Source: Subdoligranulum variabile
GTDB lineage: Bacteria > Bacillota > Clostridia > Oscillospirales > Ruminococcaceae
Direction of reading: 5' to 3'
Assembly: GCA_004552305.1 (NCBI GenBank)
Contig: SFOX01000007.1
Location: forward strand, 8,611-72,610
DNA: 64,000 nt
Positions 14,924 to 24,678 of the stretch are shown here, one piece after another; position 1 is the first letter of the stretch; each line of letters opens with the position of its first letter. Position numbers and translations under genes: made by a program. The notes under the pieces were generated by a model. That model searched no databases. It was not told where the DNA came from and was given only the letters and a program-made list of their open reading frames with translations.

Positions 14924-16426
14924 TTACGGTTCCTCGCTTTCTGTCAGGGCGGCGTTTTCGAGGTGATAGATTTTATCTGCCCACTGCCCGGCTAATGCCT
15001 TGTCGTGGGTGATAAAAATCACCGTCAGTCCCTCCTGCTCCACCTTTTGGCGAAGGTGTCCCATAATGGCATCCACCGATTTTGCATCCTGTCCATAGGT
15101 CGGCTCGTCCAGGAGCAGCAGCTTTTGCCCGCCTGCCAGCACCGAAAGAACTGCCAGTCGCCGCTGCTGCCCTTGGCTGAGCATATACGGCGAATATTTC
15201 CGCTGCCGTTTCAGACCGTAGCGCTCGAGCAGCTCCTCCGCTTTGCTGCGGCAGGCATCCTCCGGCATGTCAGGCTGCCAGAGCCGCAGCCCGACACAGA
15301 CCTCGTCCTCGACATTTTGGGTCACAAACTGGTTGGCAGGGTTCTGGAACACAATGCCGATTTGGCGGTACAGCTCCCGCGGCTTGCTTTGGGCGATATC
15401 CTGCCCTTGCAGCAGGATCTGCCCGCTGTACGGGTGCTGCTTTAACACCGACAAAAAGGTCGTCGTCTTGCCGATGCCGCTGGCACCCAGCACCGCGGTC
15501 ATGGCGCCGGCGGGAAAATCCGCGTCGGCATTTTGCAAAAGAAACGGTGTGTTGTAGACTTCCCGCTTCCATTTGCGCTTTTGGGGCAGCCCCTTGCGGA
15601 TGCTGACACCGCGAAACTGCAAAATGGGCGCACTGTCCGCCTGGCCCTTGGCGTGGCAGGGCGCGGAAACTAACGGGTAAAACAGCCCTAGTGCATCAAA
15701 ATCCGAACGATGCTGCGTTAGATTTTGCCTATTTATACCGCGTGCTGCTATGTGGCAGCCCTCCTGCAGCAGGATAAACTCATCGGCATAGTCCAGCCAT
15801 AGATCGGCTTTATGGTCAATGGCAATCAGGGTGCGCCCCGCCGCCTTCATCTTGATGAGCATCGGCAGCAGCCGTTTTGCTTCGGCTTCGTCCAGATTGG
15901 CAAAGCATTCATCCAGCAGGATGCAGCGGCTTTCCAAAAGATACAGGCACGCCAGCGCAGCCTTCTGCTTTTCGCCGCCCGACAAGGTTGTCAGTGTGCG
16001 GTCGAGCAGGTCAGCAATTTGCAGCTCTGCGGCAGCCGTTTCGATTTTTTTGTCCATCTCACAGGCGGGTACGCAGATATTTTCCAGGCAAAAGCGCATT
16101 TCTGCCCGCAGGGTGTCCATGCAAAATTGCAGGTCGGGGTTCTGGAACAGTACCGTCAGATACGCCGCACGCTTTTGGGGGTCCAGTCCCTTCAGGTCAT
16201 GACCAAACAGCCGAATGTCGCCGCCCTGCAAATAACCGCCGTTTTCGGGGTACAGCCCTGCCGCCACCGCTGCCAAGGTGCTTTTGCCGCAGCCGCTGCC
16301 GCCCATAATCACCGTCAGCGTACCGGCGGCAACGTCGAGGTCGGTGTGGTCCAGAATGTTGCGCTTACCGTTTTCAAGGTATCGGAACACTACGTCCCGC
16401 AGCTGCAAAGCCATTTCGGCAGGCAT
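14924..16426 (-). CDS. ykoD: ECF transporter ATPase with two fused ABC domains (YkoD-like)
   Basis: 500 residues with two complete ABC cassettes: Walker A GGSGCGKST (near 45) with signature LSGGEKQK and Walker B CILLDECFA; then Walker A GASGIGKTT (near 315) with signature LSQGQQRR and Walker B LLLLDEPT. It powers vitamin uptake with YkoC and YkoE. Start 16426 follows GGAGG by 9 bases; the longer frame to 16471 would overlap ykoE and lacks a site. A fused double ATPase is the usual YkoD form. Confidence 0.93.
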   Translation of the reverse strand: MPAEMALQLRDVVFRYLENGKRNILDHTDLDVAAGTLTVIMGGSGCGKSTLAAVAAGLYPENGGYLQGGDIRLFGHDLKGLDPQKRAAYLTVLFQNPDLQFCMDTLRAEMRFCLENICVPACEMDKKIETAAAELQIADLLDRTLTTLSGGEKQKAALACLYLLESRCILLDECFANLDEAEAKRLLPMLIKMKAAGRTLIAIDHKADLWLDYADEFILLQEGCHIAARGINRQNLTQHRSDFDALGLFYPLVSAPCHAKGQADSAPILQFRGVSIRKGLPQKRKWKREVYNTPFLLQNADADFPAGAMTAVLGASGIGKTTTFLSVLKQHPYSGQILLQGQDIAQSKPRELYRQIGIVFQNPANQFVTQNVEDEVCVGLRLWQPDMPEDACRSKAEELLERYGLKRQRKYSPYMLSQGQQRRLAVLSVLAGGQKLLLLDEPTYGQDAKSVDAIMGHLRQKVEQEGLTVIFITHDKALAGQWADKIYHLENAALTESEEP

Positions 16427-16430
16427 GGGG

Positions 16431-17030
16431 TCAGTCCTCCAGATCGGCAGTCTGGTTCTGGGCGACTGCATAACCCTTCAGCACACCGGCCTTGACCAGA
16501 CCGTCCGCCAAAAGCGGGGTGATGATGCCGTCAAAAATCACGGCGCTGATGATGCGAACGACCAGCATAAGCGCCAGAACCGGCAGAGCGATCTTGCTGT
16601 AGCCGCTGATGATCAGGTTATAGCCCATCGTCAACACAGAGCAGATAACGGCGCCCTGCATCATGGTCATGCGGTCAAACTTCTTGTAGCGCTTCAGGGC
16701 GATGATCAACTCAAAGCCCAGACCCTGCACCAGACCGGACAGAATGATAATGGGTCCGAAGTAGTTGCCGTACAGGCATTCCAACACAGCGGCGAGCAGC
16801 TCAGCAATCAGACCGGTGCCGGGCTTGCGCATAACGTAAATGCCGAAAGCACCGGCCATAAAGTAGATGCCGTAGAACGGCTCATACCCCAAGGAAGCCA
16901 TACCCATGGGGGTCAGTACACCGTACAGAATGCCGCCCACATAGGTGCAGCCCAGATAAACCACGCCGAACAAAACGGCGCAGATGGCAATCAGCAGAAC
17001 ATCTTTCAGTTTCCAGTTTTTTGTATTCAT
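16431..17030 (-). CDS. ykoE: ECF substrate-specific component (YkoE-like)
   Basis: 199 residues with about six hydrophobic helices (GVVYLGCTYVGGILYG, YNLIISGYSKIALPV and others). S component that binds the thiamine-related substrate in the membrane. Start preceded by GGAGG inside the end of ykoF. Identity rests on the hydrophobic profile, the position between ykoF and ykoD, and the TPP riboswitch. Confidence 0.88.
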   Translation of the reverse strand: MNTKNWKLKDVLLIAICAVLFGVVYLGCTYVGGILYGVLTPMGMASLGYEPFYGIYFMAGAFGIYVMRKPGTGLIAELLAAVLECLYGNYFGPIIILSGLVQGLGFELIIALKRYKKFDRMTMMQGAVICSVLTMGYNLIISGYSKIALPVLALMLVVRIISAVIFDGIITPLLADGLVKAGVLKGYAVAQNQTADLED

Positions 17031-17032
17031 CG

Positions 17033-17677
17033 TTAGTTTTCCTCCGTCGGGCTATTGCAGTTCATCGTAAAATGTAAGACATAGTGGTGTACGTTGGGGG
17101 CATTTTCCATCAGCTCGCACACGCGCACAAGATACGCAAAAACATCCTGTACGTCCCCGTCAATGCGGGTAGCGTAGTGGATGGTCTTGGGATCCAGCCC
17201 CTCGTCCTGCGCCATATACCAGACCTTGGCGATCTCGTCGATGTAATCGGCATCGCCCAAGGGGTACAGCGCCAGCTTGCAGTGTACCGGGAAGTGAATG
17301 TCCTTGACCAGCGCCGCGTTGGGGGCATCGCCCTCACGGTTCAGCACGCTGTCGCCGGAAACATCGCCGGGGCAACCCTTGGAGAACTGACCCTCCAACG
17401 CCATATGCACACCGGGGCGGTAGGCGTTTAAGAACAGCGCCTGCACCGCGTCCGCAACGTATGCCAGCTTGCCGCGATACACGGTGGACAGCGCGTCGGT
17501 TTCACTCCACACGGCCGAGGTGTCGGTCTTTTTCAGCGAACCTAAGATGATGTCGATGAAGTTGTCGCACATCGGGTACAGCGTGAACCGGCAGCCGGAA
17601 ATCGGCAGCTGCGTGCCGCGCCCTGCCCAAGGCAGGTCAGGGCGATTGCAGCCGGAGCAGCAGGTTTCTTTTTCCAT
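17033..17677 (-). CDS. ykoF: YkoF-like thiamine/HMP-binding protein
   Basis: 214 residues with two repeats of the ferredoxin-like YkoF fold, beginning SGCRFTLYPMCDNFIDIILG and HCKLALYPLGDADYIDEI. The repeats share a YPxxDxxxxxI pattern. B. subtilis YkoF binds thiamine in the cytoplasm. First gene behind the TPP riboswitch. Start set at ATG 17677, 8 bases after GAGAGGG; a TTG two codons earlier is possible. The N-terminal CCSGC cysteines are unusual and may bind metal. Confidence 0.88.
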   Translation of the reverse strand: MEKETCCSGCNRPDLPWAGRGTQLPISGCRFTLYPMCDNFIDIILGSLKKTDTSAVWSETDALSTVYRGKLAYVADAVQALFLNAYRPGVHMALEGQFSKGCPGDVSGDSVLNREGDAPNAALVKDIHFPVHCKLALYPLGDADYIDEIAKVWYMAQDEGLDPKTIHYATRIDGDVQDVFAYLVRVCELMENAPNVHHYVLHFTMNCNSPTEEN

Positions 17678-17710
17678 AATCAAACCCTCTCTTTTAAGTT
17701 ACTGCAAAAA

Positions 17711-17743
17711 TAAAAAGGATGCCTTTCGTCGGAAAAGCATCCC
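17711..17743 (-). terminator. Terminator of the TPP riboswitch expression platform
   Basis: Minus strand GGATGC stem (17742-17737 with 17723-17718), extended by AAA/TTT pairs, then TTTTT. It lies between the aptamer and ykoF, so TPP binding would favour termination. A second hairpin at 17752-17772 (CCGGGTGCC/GGCGCCCGG-like) may be the antiterminator side. Confidence 0.75.
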
Positions 17744-17785
17744 TGTACACCGGGCGCAAGGCACCCGGTAATTTCGGTTATACAA

Positions 17786-17864
17786 TGCTTTCCCTACGCC
17801 GGTATTATCCGGATCAGGTGCAAGGAGTCGGGTGTGAACCCTCTCAGCGCTAGGCCCCTCCAGC
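17786..17864 (-). ncRNA. TPP riboswitch (THI element)
   Basis: On the minus strand the conserved GCTGAGAGGG block is followed by CCTGATCCGGATAATACCGG and CGTAGGGAA, the hallmark bases of the thiamine pyrophosphate aptamer. It precedes ykoFEDC and is followed by an intrinsic terminator. Confidence 0.96.
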
Positions 17865-17922
17865 ATTTTTCTTTTTGCCGTTGTTTATAATACAGCAGTC
17901 AGGCGGAATTGTCAAATCCTTT

Positions 17923-18807
17923 TTACGCAGGTGCGGTGTTGCCTTGGCCCGCAATAAACAGCACGCCGAGCGTACCCGGTCCACAGTGGCTGGAGATGAC
18001 ACCCCCGGCTCTTGTTTCGTGAATCTCGCGGAATTTATGCAGGCTTTTCAGGTAGGCTCGAACCTCCTCAACCACCTCGCGGCTGCAGCCGGAATGGGTA
18101 ATAAAAACCCTGTCTGCCCGGGCGGCTTTCAGGCCGGATTCCAGATCCTTCACATAGCTCATAATGGCGGCGTTGATTTTCCCGCGGTACTTCTTTGTGG
18201 CGTGCATGGCGCCGTTTTCCACCACAATTTTGGGGTGCAGCTTCAGCGCGCTGCCCGCCAGTGCCGCCACGGCATTGCATCGCCCGCCGCGCCATAAGTA
18301 GACCAGCGTATCTACCACAAAACTGGCACGAACCTTGGGGATGATTTCCTGAATCGCAGCGGTGATTTCCGCTGCCGAGTGTCCCTGCTCTGCCATGATG
18401 GCAGCTTCTACGACAAGAAGCCCGATGCCGGTAGAAAGATTCTTCGAGTCGATCACCGTGACCAGCGAGGAAGCGTCCAGCTCCTCCGCGGCAAGACGCA
18501 TAACGTTGCCGGAGGTGGACATACTGCCGGAGATGGAAAAGCAAATCACCTCACGACCCTCCGCAACATAAGGGCGCAGCAGCGTTACGGCATCCTCCAA
18601 GGAAGGCGCCGAGGTTTTCGGCGTGGCTTTGTTTTCGTCTGCCCATGTAAATATGCTGTCCGGCGAGATATCCTTTCCGTCGCAGAACTCTGCATCGCCC
18701 AACAGGATATGCAGCGGCAGAATGTCGATGTCGTATTTTTCCACAAGCTCCTGCGAAAGGTCACAGGTGCTGTCCGAGATGATTTTGACCGGTTGGTTTA
18801 CTTGCAT
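17923..18807 (-). CDS. DegV-family fatty-acid-binding protein
   Basis: 294 residues with the family opening IISDSTCDLS and a SAPS-type segment (TSAPSLEDAVTLL), then FSISGSMSTSGNV and VIDSKNLSTGIG. DegV proteins bind a fatty acid between two domains; some act with fatty-acid kinase in exogenous fatty acid use. Start after GAGGGG. It has its own promoter upstream and no obvious partner gene here. Confidence 0.93.
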   Translation of the reverse strand: MQVNQPVKIISDSTCDLSQELVEKYDIDILPLHILLGDAEFCDGKDISPDSIFTWADENKATPKTSAPSLEDAVTLLRPYVAEGREVICFSISGSMSTSGNVMRLAAEELDASSLVTVIDSKNLSTGIGLLVVEAAIMAEQGHSAAEITAAIQEIIPKVRASFVVDTLVYLWRGGRCNAVAALAGSALKLHPKIVVENGAMHATKKYRGKINAAIMSYVKDLESGLKAARADRVFITHSGCSREVVEEVRAYLKSLHKFREIHETRAGGVISSHCGPGTLGVLFIAGQGNTAPA

Positions 18808-18839
18808 AGCATAACCCCTCTTTCGATTTCCTTGCTTCT

Positions 18840-18868
18840 ATTTTACGCCAATTGTATGGATTAGACAA
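18840..18868 (-). promoter_or_regulatory. Promoter of the DegV gene
   Basis: Minus strand TTGTCT (18868-18863), 17-bp spacer, TAAAAT (18845-18840), 33 bases before the start codon. Confidence 0.6.
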
Positions 18869-18960
18869 GGAAAAATCGCAGCCTATCAAAAATTATACAT
18901 TTGTTTAACAAATCGTGTACATGATTTCCTCCTGAAAAGTATACTTTTTTGTTATAGCAC

Positions 18961-18987
18961 AAAAGCCGTCCTTGGTGGGCGGCTTTT
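18961..18987 (-). terminator. Terminator after the TRAP transporter genes
   Basis: AAAAGCCG (18961-18968) pairs with CGGCTTTT (18980-18987); the arms provide four Ts on either strand. It lies 39 bases past the dctM stop. Confidence 0.6.
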
Positions 18988-19025
18988 GGCATGGAAAACG
19001 AAAAAGAAAGAGAAAAAGGAGAAAA

Positions 19026-20327
19026 TCAGATAAGATGCATCAGACTGGGCAGACCCAAGGACAACGCCGGAATGTAGGTGACCGCCAGCAGTGCGGCAAT
19101 CAGCACCACAAAGTATGGAATCAGCTTGGAGCTGACCTGCTCGATGGAAACGTGTCCGATGCCGCAGCCGACAAACAGAACCGAGCCGACCGGCGGGGTG
19201 ATGTTGCCCAAGCACATATTGAAGATCAGCATAACGCCGAACTGGATCTCGGTCATACCGAAGCTGGTGGCGATGGGCAGGAAAATCGGGGTGAAAATCA
19301 GGATGGCGGGGGTGATGTCCATAAACATACCGATGACCAGCAGGATGATGTTCATCAGCAGGAAGATGATGTACTTGTTGTCGGTCAGGCTCATCAGACC
19401 GTTGGAGATGGCGGCGGGAATGCCGGAGTACGCCATAACAAAGGACATCGCAGAGGAAGCGGAGATCAGGAACAGGATGATGCCGCTGGTCTTGGCGGAG
19501 TTTAATAGGATATCGAGGAAGCCCTTGAAGTCGATGCTCTTGTAAATGATGGAGAGGATCAGGCAGTACAGCACGGCGACGCCGGCACCCTCGGTGGCGG
19601 TGAACACGCCGGACACGATGCCGCCGATTACGATAACGATCAGCAGCAGGCTGGGTACGGCGTCCCAGATGGTTTTCAGCACGCTCTGGCTGCGGTCAAA
19701 GCCGGTTGCCTTCATACCCGCCTTTTTGGCACCGATAAAGGCAACGATCATGCAGCACAGACCCATCAGAATGCCGGGAATGTAGCCCGCCATAAACAGG
19801 GTGGAGATGGATACGCCGCCCGCGACGGTGGAGTAGACGATGAAGGCGGAGGTCGGGGGAATCAGCAGACCCGTGGGGGCAGAGGCAATGTTGGCAGCAG
19901 CGGAGTAAGCAGGGTCGTAGCCGTTTTCTTCCTCAATGGGGCTGATGCAGCCGCCCATGGCGGACGCAGCGGCAACGGAGGAACCGGACAGCGCGCCGAA
20001 CAGCATATTGCCCAGGATATTCGCCTGTGCCATGGAACCGGGAATCTTGCCGACAAACAGCTGGGCAAAGTTGACAAGGCGCTTGGCAATGCCGCCGTTG
20101 TTCATAATGTTGCCCGCCAGAATGAACAGCGGCACAGCCAGCAGAGAGAAGCTCTCAACGCCGGAGTTCATCTTCTGCATTGTGATAAAGGTGATCTGAT
20201 CCCAGGACAGCGTGGACATGGCGGTCACGATGGAGGATGCCACAATGCTGATGGAGATCGGCACGCCGAGGAACAGCAGGATGCCGAACACGGCAAACAG
20301 GATAACGGTGGTCATAGTGATACTCAT
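19026..20327 (-). CDS. dctM: TRAP transporter large permease subunit (DctM)
   Basis: 433 residues with about 12 hydrophobic segments, beginning with a helix rich in ILLFLGVPISISI and later GLLIPPTSAFIVYS, the substrate and sodium path of the TRAP ion-transporter domain. It overlaps dctQ by 4 bases (ATGA). Secondary uptake of an organic acid using a sodium gradient; substrate not deducible. Confidence 0.95.
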   Translation of the reverse strand: MSITMTTVILFAVFGILLFLGVPISISIVASSIVTAMSTLSWDQITFITMQKMNSGVESFSLLAVPLFILAGNIMNNGGIAKRLVNFAQLFVGKIPGSMAQANILGNMLFGALSGSSVAAASAMGGCISPIEEENGYDPAYSAAANIASAPTGLLIPPTSAFIVYSTVAGGVSISTLFMAGYIPGILMGLCCMIVAFIGAKKAGMKATGFDRSQSVLKTIWDAVPSLLLIVIVIGGIVSGVFTATEGAGVAVLYCLILSIIYKSIDFKGFLDILLNSAKTSGIILFLISASSAMSFVMAYSGIPAAISNGLMSLTDNKYIIFLLMNIILLVIGMFMDITPAILIFTPIFLPIATSFGMTEIQFGVMLIFNMCLGNITPPVGSVLFVGCGIGHVSIEQVSSKLIPYFVVLIAALLAVTYIPALSLGLPSLMHLI

Positions 20328-20833
20328 TGTTCTGCGCCCTCCTTGGAATTTACTTTCTCGCCGGTGATATCCTCATAGATATTGATAATCTGCGCCAGCA
20401 CGATAAACACGCCGGAAATCGGGGCGATGGAATAAACCAGACTGCGGGGAATGCCCAGCAGTGCCGAGAACTCGCGGCTGGCAGACACCGCCAACTTGAA
20501 TCCGCCGATGGTGAATACGAAGATCGCCATCAGCAAAATCAGCCCGTCAATGACAACCAGCAGGGCAGTGTGGGCCTTGCCGGTGAACTTGTCGCGCACC
20601 AGTGTCAGCGACATATGCTCGCGGGTGGAAAAGGCGTAGGCGGCGCCGATGAAGCCCGTCCAAATCAGACTGTAACGAACCAGCTCCTCGGTAAAGGCAA
20701 CGGGGCTGTTGAGGACATAGCGGGAGAAAACCTGAATCAGAACCAGCACCGTCATAAAGGTAAGCAGCACGGCACAGGCAATGCTCAGGATTTTGTCCAT
20801 CCAGAATTTGATGGCAGCAAAGGTGTTTTTCAT
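20324..20833 (-). CDS. dctQ: TRAP transporter small permease subunit (DctQ)
   Basis: 169 residues with four helices and the typical FSRYVLNSPVAFTEELVRYSLIW segment seen in DctQ proteins (given here in part: PVAFTEELVR). Start set at ATG 20833; the GTG one codon earlier is the other option. The gene begins 3 bases after dctP and is coupled to dctM. Confidence 0.93.
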   Translation of the reverse strand: MKNTFAAIKFWMDKILSIACAVLLTFMTVLVLIQVFSRYVLNSPVAFTEELVRYSLIWTGFIGAAYAFSTREHMSLTLVRDKFTGKAHTALLVVIDGLILLMAIFVFTIGGFKLAVSASREFSALLGIPRSLVYSIAPISGVFIVLAQIINIYEDITGEKVNSKEGAEQ

Positions 20834-20836
20834 CAC

Positions 20837-21868
20837 TTACTCCTCCCCTCTTGCAGCTTCCACAGTGTCCAGCAGCGACTTGACGCCGGGATACTGCTCC
20901 TCGTAGGCTTCGATCATCGGCTGGGTGGCATCGCGGAAAGCCTGCTTGTCCACATCGTAGACAAAGGTCACGCCCATGGTTTCCTGCGCTTCCTTGACGG
21001 CTTCCTCCACGGCGGTGTCCCACATAATCTTGTGGGCATCGGTGGAATCGTGGGCAGCCTCCAAGAGGATCTGCTGATCCTCGGGGCTGATGGTTTTCCA
21101 GACCTTTTCGCTCATGATCAGAACGTCGGGGATCATGGCGTGCTGGTCAACCGAGTAGACCTTGCAGACCTCGCCGTGCTTGCCGGTGGTCAGGGCGGTT
21201 TCATTATTCTCGGTACCGTCGATGATGCCGGTCTGCAGCGAGGTGTACACATCGCCGTAGGACATGGCAACGGGAATGCCGCCGAGGTAGCTCATCATAT
21301 CGGTCTGGCTCTTCATATCCTGCACGCGGATCTTAAGACCCTTGAGGTCTGCCGGGGTGCGGATGGCCCTCTCCTTGGTGTAGAAGGAACGTGCGCCGGA
21401 GGTGTAGTAGGTCAGCGTGACAAAGCCATCCTCCCCGGTGGAGAGGAAGAAGTCCTGCATCTCCTGCGAGTCCATAACGTGGTAGAAATCCTGCGTGTCC
21501 TCAAAGATGTAGGGCAGACCAAAGGCGTTGTACGCCTCGTTATAGGTGGCAAGACCGGGGGCGGAAACCTTGGTCATGGCGATGACGCCCGCCTGCAGCT
21601 GCTCGAGGTTTTCGTTTTCGCTGCCCAGCTGACCGTTGGGGAAAATCTTGACCTGAATGCGCCCGTTGGTCTTTTCGTTGACCTCCTCGGCAAACTGGGT
21701 CATAGCGATATGGACGGTGTGCGTTTCAGACAGACCGTGCGCCAGCGTCAGAACCAGCGGGTTTTCGGCACTGTAGCCGGTGTCGGTCGCGGCGGTGGCA
21801 CTGCAGCCGGTCATAAGCCCGGCACCCAGCACCGCCGCAGCGCTCAGGGCTGCAATTTTTTTAAACAT
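20837..21868 (-). CDS. dctP: TRAP transporter solute-binding lipoprotein (DctP)
   Basis: 343 residues with a lipoprotein signal (lipobox LMTGC). The DctP fold is shown by LAHGLSETHTVH near the N-terminus, VKIFPNGQLGSE (near 75) and the binding-site segment LKGLKIRVQ, whose Arg normally pairs with the substrate carboxylate. Start after AAGGAG. Substrate likely a carboxylate such as a sugar acid or dicarboxylate. The GH31 gene upstream on the same strand is separated by a probable terminator, so co-regulation is uncertain. Confidence 0.95.
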   Translation of the reverse strand: MFKKIAALSAAAVLGAGLMTGCSATAATDTGYSAENPLVLTLAHGLSETHTVHIAMTQFAEEVNEKTNGRIQVKIFPNGQLGSENENLEQLQAGVIAMTKVSAPGLATYNEAYNAFGLPYIFEDTQDFYHVMDSQEMQDFFLSTGEDGFVTLTYYTSGARSFYTKERAIRTPADLKGLKIRVQDMKSQTDMMSYLGGIPVAMSYGDVYTSLQTGIIDGTENNETALTTGKHGEVCKVYSVDQHAMIPDVLIMSEKVWKTISPEDQQILLEAAHDSTDAHKIMWDTAVEEAVKEAQETMGVTFVYDVDKQAFRDATQPMIEAYEEQYPGVKSLLDTVEAARGEE

Positions 21869-21922
21869 AGCGTTTCTCCTTCTTGTGGGTTGTGATGCGT
21901 CTGTCTTTTACTGACCTTTATC

Positions 21923-21955
21923 AAAACGATTGGCGGAATAGCTCGGCACCAATCG
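21923..21955 (-). terminator. Probable terminator after the GH31 gene
   Basis: CGATTGG (21927-21933) pairs with CCAATCG (21949-21955), followed on the minus strand by TTTT. It sits between the GH31 stop and dctP. Confidence 0.55.
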
Positions 21956-21983
21956 GTTATTCTTTTATACTTTCCACTCTCTG

Positions 21984-24509
21984 TTACATACCGATCAAGT
22001 CAAACTGCTCGAACGAAATCAGAACCTCGTAGTCCTTTTTGGGGTTCGGGTACTTGATCTGTACACTCTTTAAACGCTGGCTGTAATACCAGCCGCTTTC
22101 CGCCTGCTCAAACTTGCGGCGGTGCAGGAAATGCGGCAGCTCCTTGCCGTCCAGCTGCACATAGAACGGGGACTTTTCGCGGTGAATGACATCCAGGCTG
22201 ACATCCTCGACCGCCGTTTCGTAGCTGCCCTCGTTCGTAAAGCGCACAACCGTCTTGACGCCCGCCTGCACGGCGATCTTGGTTTTCAGATATGCGCCGT
22301 GGCGGTAGTCATTGGTGCGCCCGTCGTCCTCGTACATTGTGAATTCCGAACCCACGTCCGGTGCCATCAGAATGTTGAGGGCGGTGGTCTTTTCGGTCAT
22401 CAGGTTGTGCAGGGGGGTGTCGCTCATCGGCAAAATAGCGCCGCTGCGCACAAACAGCGGGATGCTGCCCAGCTCAACGGGGACGTTGACCGTCTGCCCG
22501 GGGGTGTAGCTCTCGCGGGTGTAGAAGTCGTAGAAGCGCTCGTTTTCGTTCTCGGTCCGGGGCAGGTAGACGGGGCGCACGGTCTGACCCTTCTCCACAA
22601 CGTTGGCAACCAGCAGGCTGTCGCCGAACATAAAGTCAACGCCCTCGTCATAGGTGGCGGCATCGTTCTGGAACACCGCAAAGGTCGGCTGCCAGATGGG
22701 CAGACCGCTCTCGTGGGCGCGCTCCATCAGCGCGTAGAGCGTCGGGCTGAGCTTGTAGCGGAAGTCGATGGCGTCCTTGATGTACTGCTTTTTGTCGCTG
22801 TACATCCACGGCTCGGTGACGGTGTTGTCGGTGTTGGTCGAATGGATGGAGAAGCGCGGCTGGAAGATGCCGTTCTGCACCCAGCGCACGAACAGCTCAC
22901 CCTCCGGTGCAGGACCGAAGAACCCGCCAACATCGCAGCCGTGGTTGGATACACCGCACAGCGCCATACCCAAAATCGTGGCAATGTTGTATTTCAAGGT
23001 GTCCCAGCAGGTCAGGTTGTCGCCCGCCCAGACCTGTGCGTAGCGCTGGATGCCCGCGTGACCCGAACGGCAGACCGAGAAGGGGCGGCAGTCGGGATCG
23101 TATTCCTCAATCGCCTCGTTGGAAAGCTGGCACATCAGGTTGCTCATAATCGGCTTCATCGTGCCGATGGTGCTGCCCTTGCCCTCAAAATAGACCTTGG
23201 CGTCCTTATCTACCAGCGAGTCATACTCGCAGTTGTCGTTCCAGATCGAGCGGCAGCCGTACTGCAGCAGGGTATCCTTGATGTACTGTTTCCAGTGCAG
23301 ACGGGTGGATTCCTTCGTGTAGTCCACAAACAGTCCGGGACCGCCCCACCAGGTGCCGACCGCCAGACCATCCACGCCGGCGTTGTCGTCAGAGGCGGGC
23401 AGGAACATCCCCTTCTGCTTCATCTCGTCCAGCAGCGGGTGAACCAGCAGCATACCGGGCTTGATGTTGGGCGAAACCACAATGCCGCGCTGGTTCATCT
23501 GGGCAAACCAGTCTGCCGGGTCCTTAAAGCGCTTGTGGTTCCAGGTAAAGGTGCAGCGCTTGATGCCCTCGGGCGTCTCAACGGCGCAGTAGCCGCTGGA
23601 AAGCTGGAACCCGTCAGCGGGGATGCCCTCCTCGCGAGTGGTGTCGATGAAATCCAGCACTGCGTCGTCACTGTTTTCGGGCAGCTCGGGGTAGTACATC
23701 GAGCTGCCGAGGTAGCCGAGCGCTGCCTTGGGCAGCATAACGCTTTTGCCGGTCAGGTCGGTGTAGCGCTCGATGATGTCGCGGATGGCGGGACCTGCGA
23801 TCAGGAACAGGTCAATGTCGCCCGCGTCGGTGCGGTAGGTGGAATAACGGTGCCAATAGTTGCGTTTTTCGCGCCCCATATTGAAATCACACTCGGCGGT
23901 GTTGTGATAAAAGTAGCCGACTGCCTGCTTGGTGGTGCGGTTGAGGCGGATGTAAAACGGGATGTGCTTGTACAGCGAGTCGGTTTCCTTGGCGTTGTAG
24001 CCCATGGCGTCGCCGGGCGCCATATTCATATACTTTTCTGCCTTGTTGATCTCGCCGGATTTCTCGCCGAAGCCGTAGAAGCAGTCATCGGCTTCAATCT
24101 GGCTGGCGTGGATGCGGCGATGGTTGCTGTCCTCGCGGTACGCCAGATCGGGAATGTCCGCATGCAGCAGGCTGCCGTCCTTGTCGTAAACCAAAACGCG
24201 GAAAGGTGCCTTTTCAATCACGACCTTCAGGCGGCTGCCTTGAATTACTGCCTGCTTGTCGCCGTCGGTCAGAACGGCATCGGCGGGCTTTACGCGCTTG
24301 CGGCAGTCCTGCATCAGGGCATCGGTGCGGGATTCCCATGCGGTCATCGTCAGGCTGTAGGAGGCTTCGTCCCAGTCGCCGTCAAATCCGGCGCGAATGC
24401 GCAGGATATCGTCGGTCAAAAACCAGATGCGCAGCTCTGCCGCATTGGTGGCAACGGCGTAGTAGCTGCCGCAGTCCCGGACGGTGCCGCCGGTGTAGCA
24501 CACTTTCAT
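21984..24509 (-). CDS. GH31 alpha-glucosidase/alpha-xylosidase family enzyme
   Basis: 841 residues, cytoplasmic (no signal). Retaining glycosidase. The nucleophile region reads IWNDNCEYDS (near 430), like the WNDNNEYE form of gut-bacterial alpha-glucosidases, and the acid/base region AQVWAGDNLTCW (near 510). Other conserved blocks: YGFGEKSGEIN (near 140) and SNHGCDVGGFFG (near 545). The start is ATG 24509 after AAAGGGG; the longer open frame to 24578 has no site. A divergent AraC regulator lies upstream. Substrate is probably an alpha-linked glucoside, but xyloside cannot be excluded from motifs alone. Confidence 0.93.
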   Translation of the reverse strand: MKVCYTGGTVRDCGSYYAVATNAAELRIWFLTDDILRIRAGFDGDWDEASYSLTMTAWESRTDALMQDCRKRVKPADAVLTDGDKQAVIQGSRLKVVIEKAPFRVLVYDKDGSLLHADIPDLAYREDSNHRRIHASQIEADDCFYGFGEKSGEINKAEKYMNMAPGDAMGYNAKETDSLYKHIPFYIRLNRTTKQAVGYFYHNTAECDFNMGREKRNYWHRYSTYRTDAGDIDLFLIAGPAIRDIIERYTDLTGKSVMLPKAALGYLGSSMYYPELPENSDDAVLDFIDTTREEGIPADGFQLSSGYCAVETPEGIKRCTFTWNHKRFKDPADWFAQMNQRGIVVSPNIKPGMLLVHPLLDEMKQKGMFLPASDDNAGVDGLAVGTWWGGPGLFVDYTKESTRLHWKQYIKDTLLQYGCRSIWNDNCEYDSLVDKDAKVYFEGKGSTIGTMKPIMSNLMCQLSNEAIEEYDPDCRPFSVCRSGHAGIQRYAQVWAGDNLTCWDTLKYNIATILGMALCGVSNHGCDVGGFFGPAPEGELFVRWVQNGIFQPRFSIHSTNTDNTVTEPWMYSDKKQYIKDAIDFRYKLSPTLYALMERAHESGLPIWQPTFAVFQNDAATYDEGVDFMFGDSLLVANVVEKGQTVRPVYLPRTENENERFYDFYTRESYTPGQTVNVPVELGSIPLFVRSGAILPMSDTPLHNLMTEKTTALNILMAPDVGSEFTMYEDDGRTNDYRHGAYLKTKIAVQAGVKTVVRFTNEGSYETAVEDVSLDVIHREKSPFYVQLDGKELPHFLHRRKFEQAESGWYYSQRLKSVQIKYPNPKKDYEVLISFEQFDLIGM

Positions 24510-24678
24510 AGTTTTTCCCCTTTCTGTTTTGCGGTGTCCCCTGTTTGGCGGGGAGATGCTTGCGGCGAAAACTAGCAATATTAAACAAAAATGTGCGCTT
24601 ATTTTTGGTATATATGTGTTTGTCGCCTTATCTCGTTATTATAATATCAAATCTGTTGCTAAATATCTCTGCAAATTG

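Noticed and set aside
22122..24575. 817-codon plus-strand frame opposite GH31
   Set aside because: Antisense shadow; GH31 catalytic motifs are on the minus strand.
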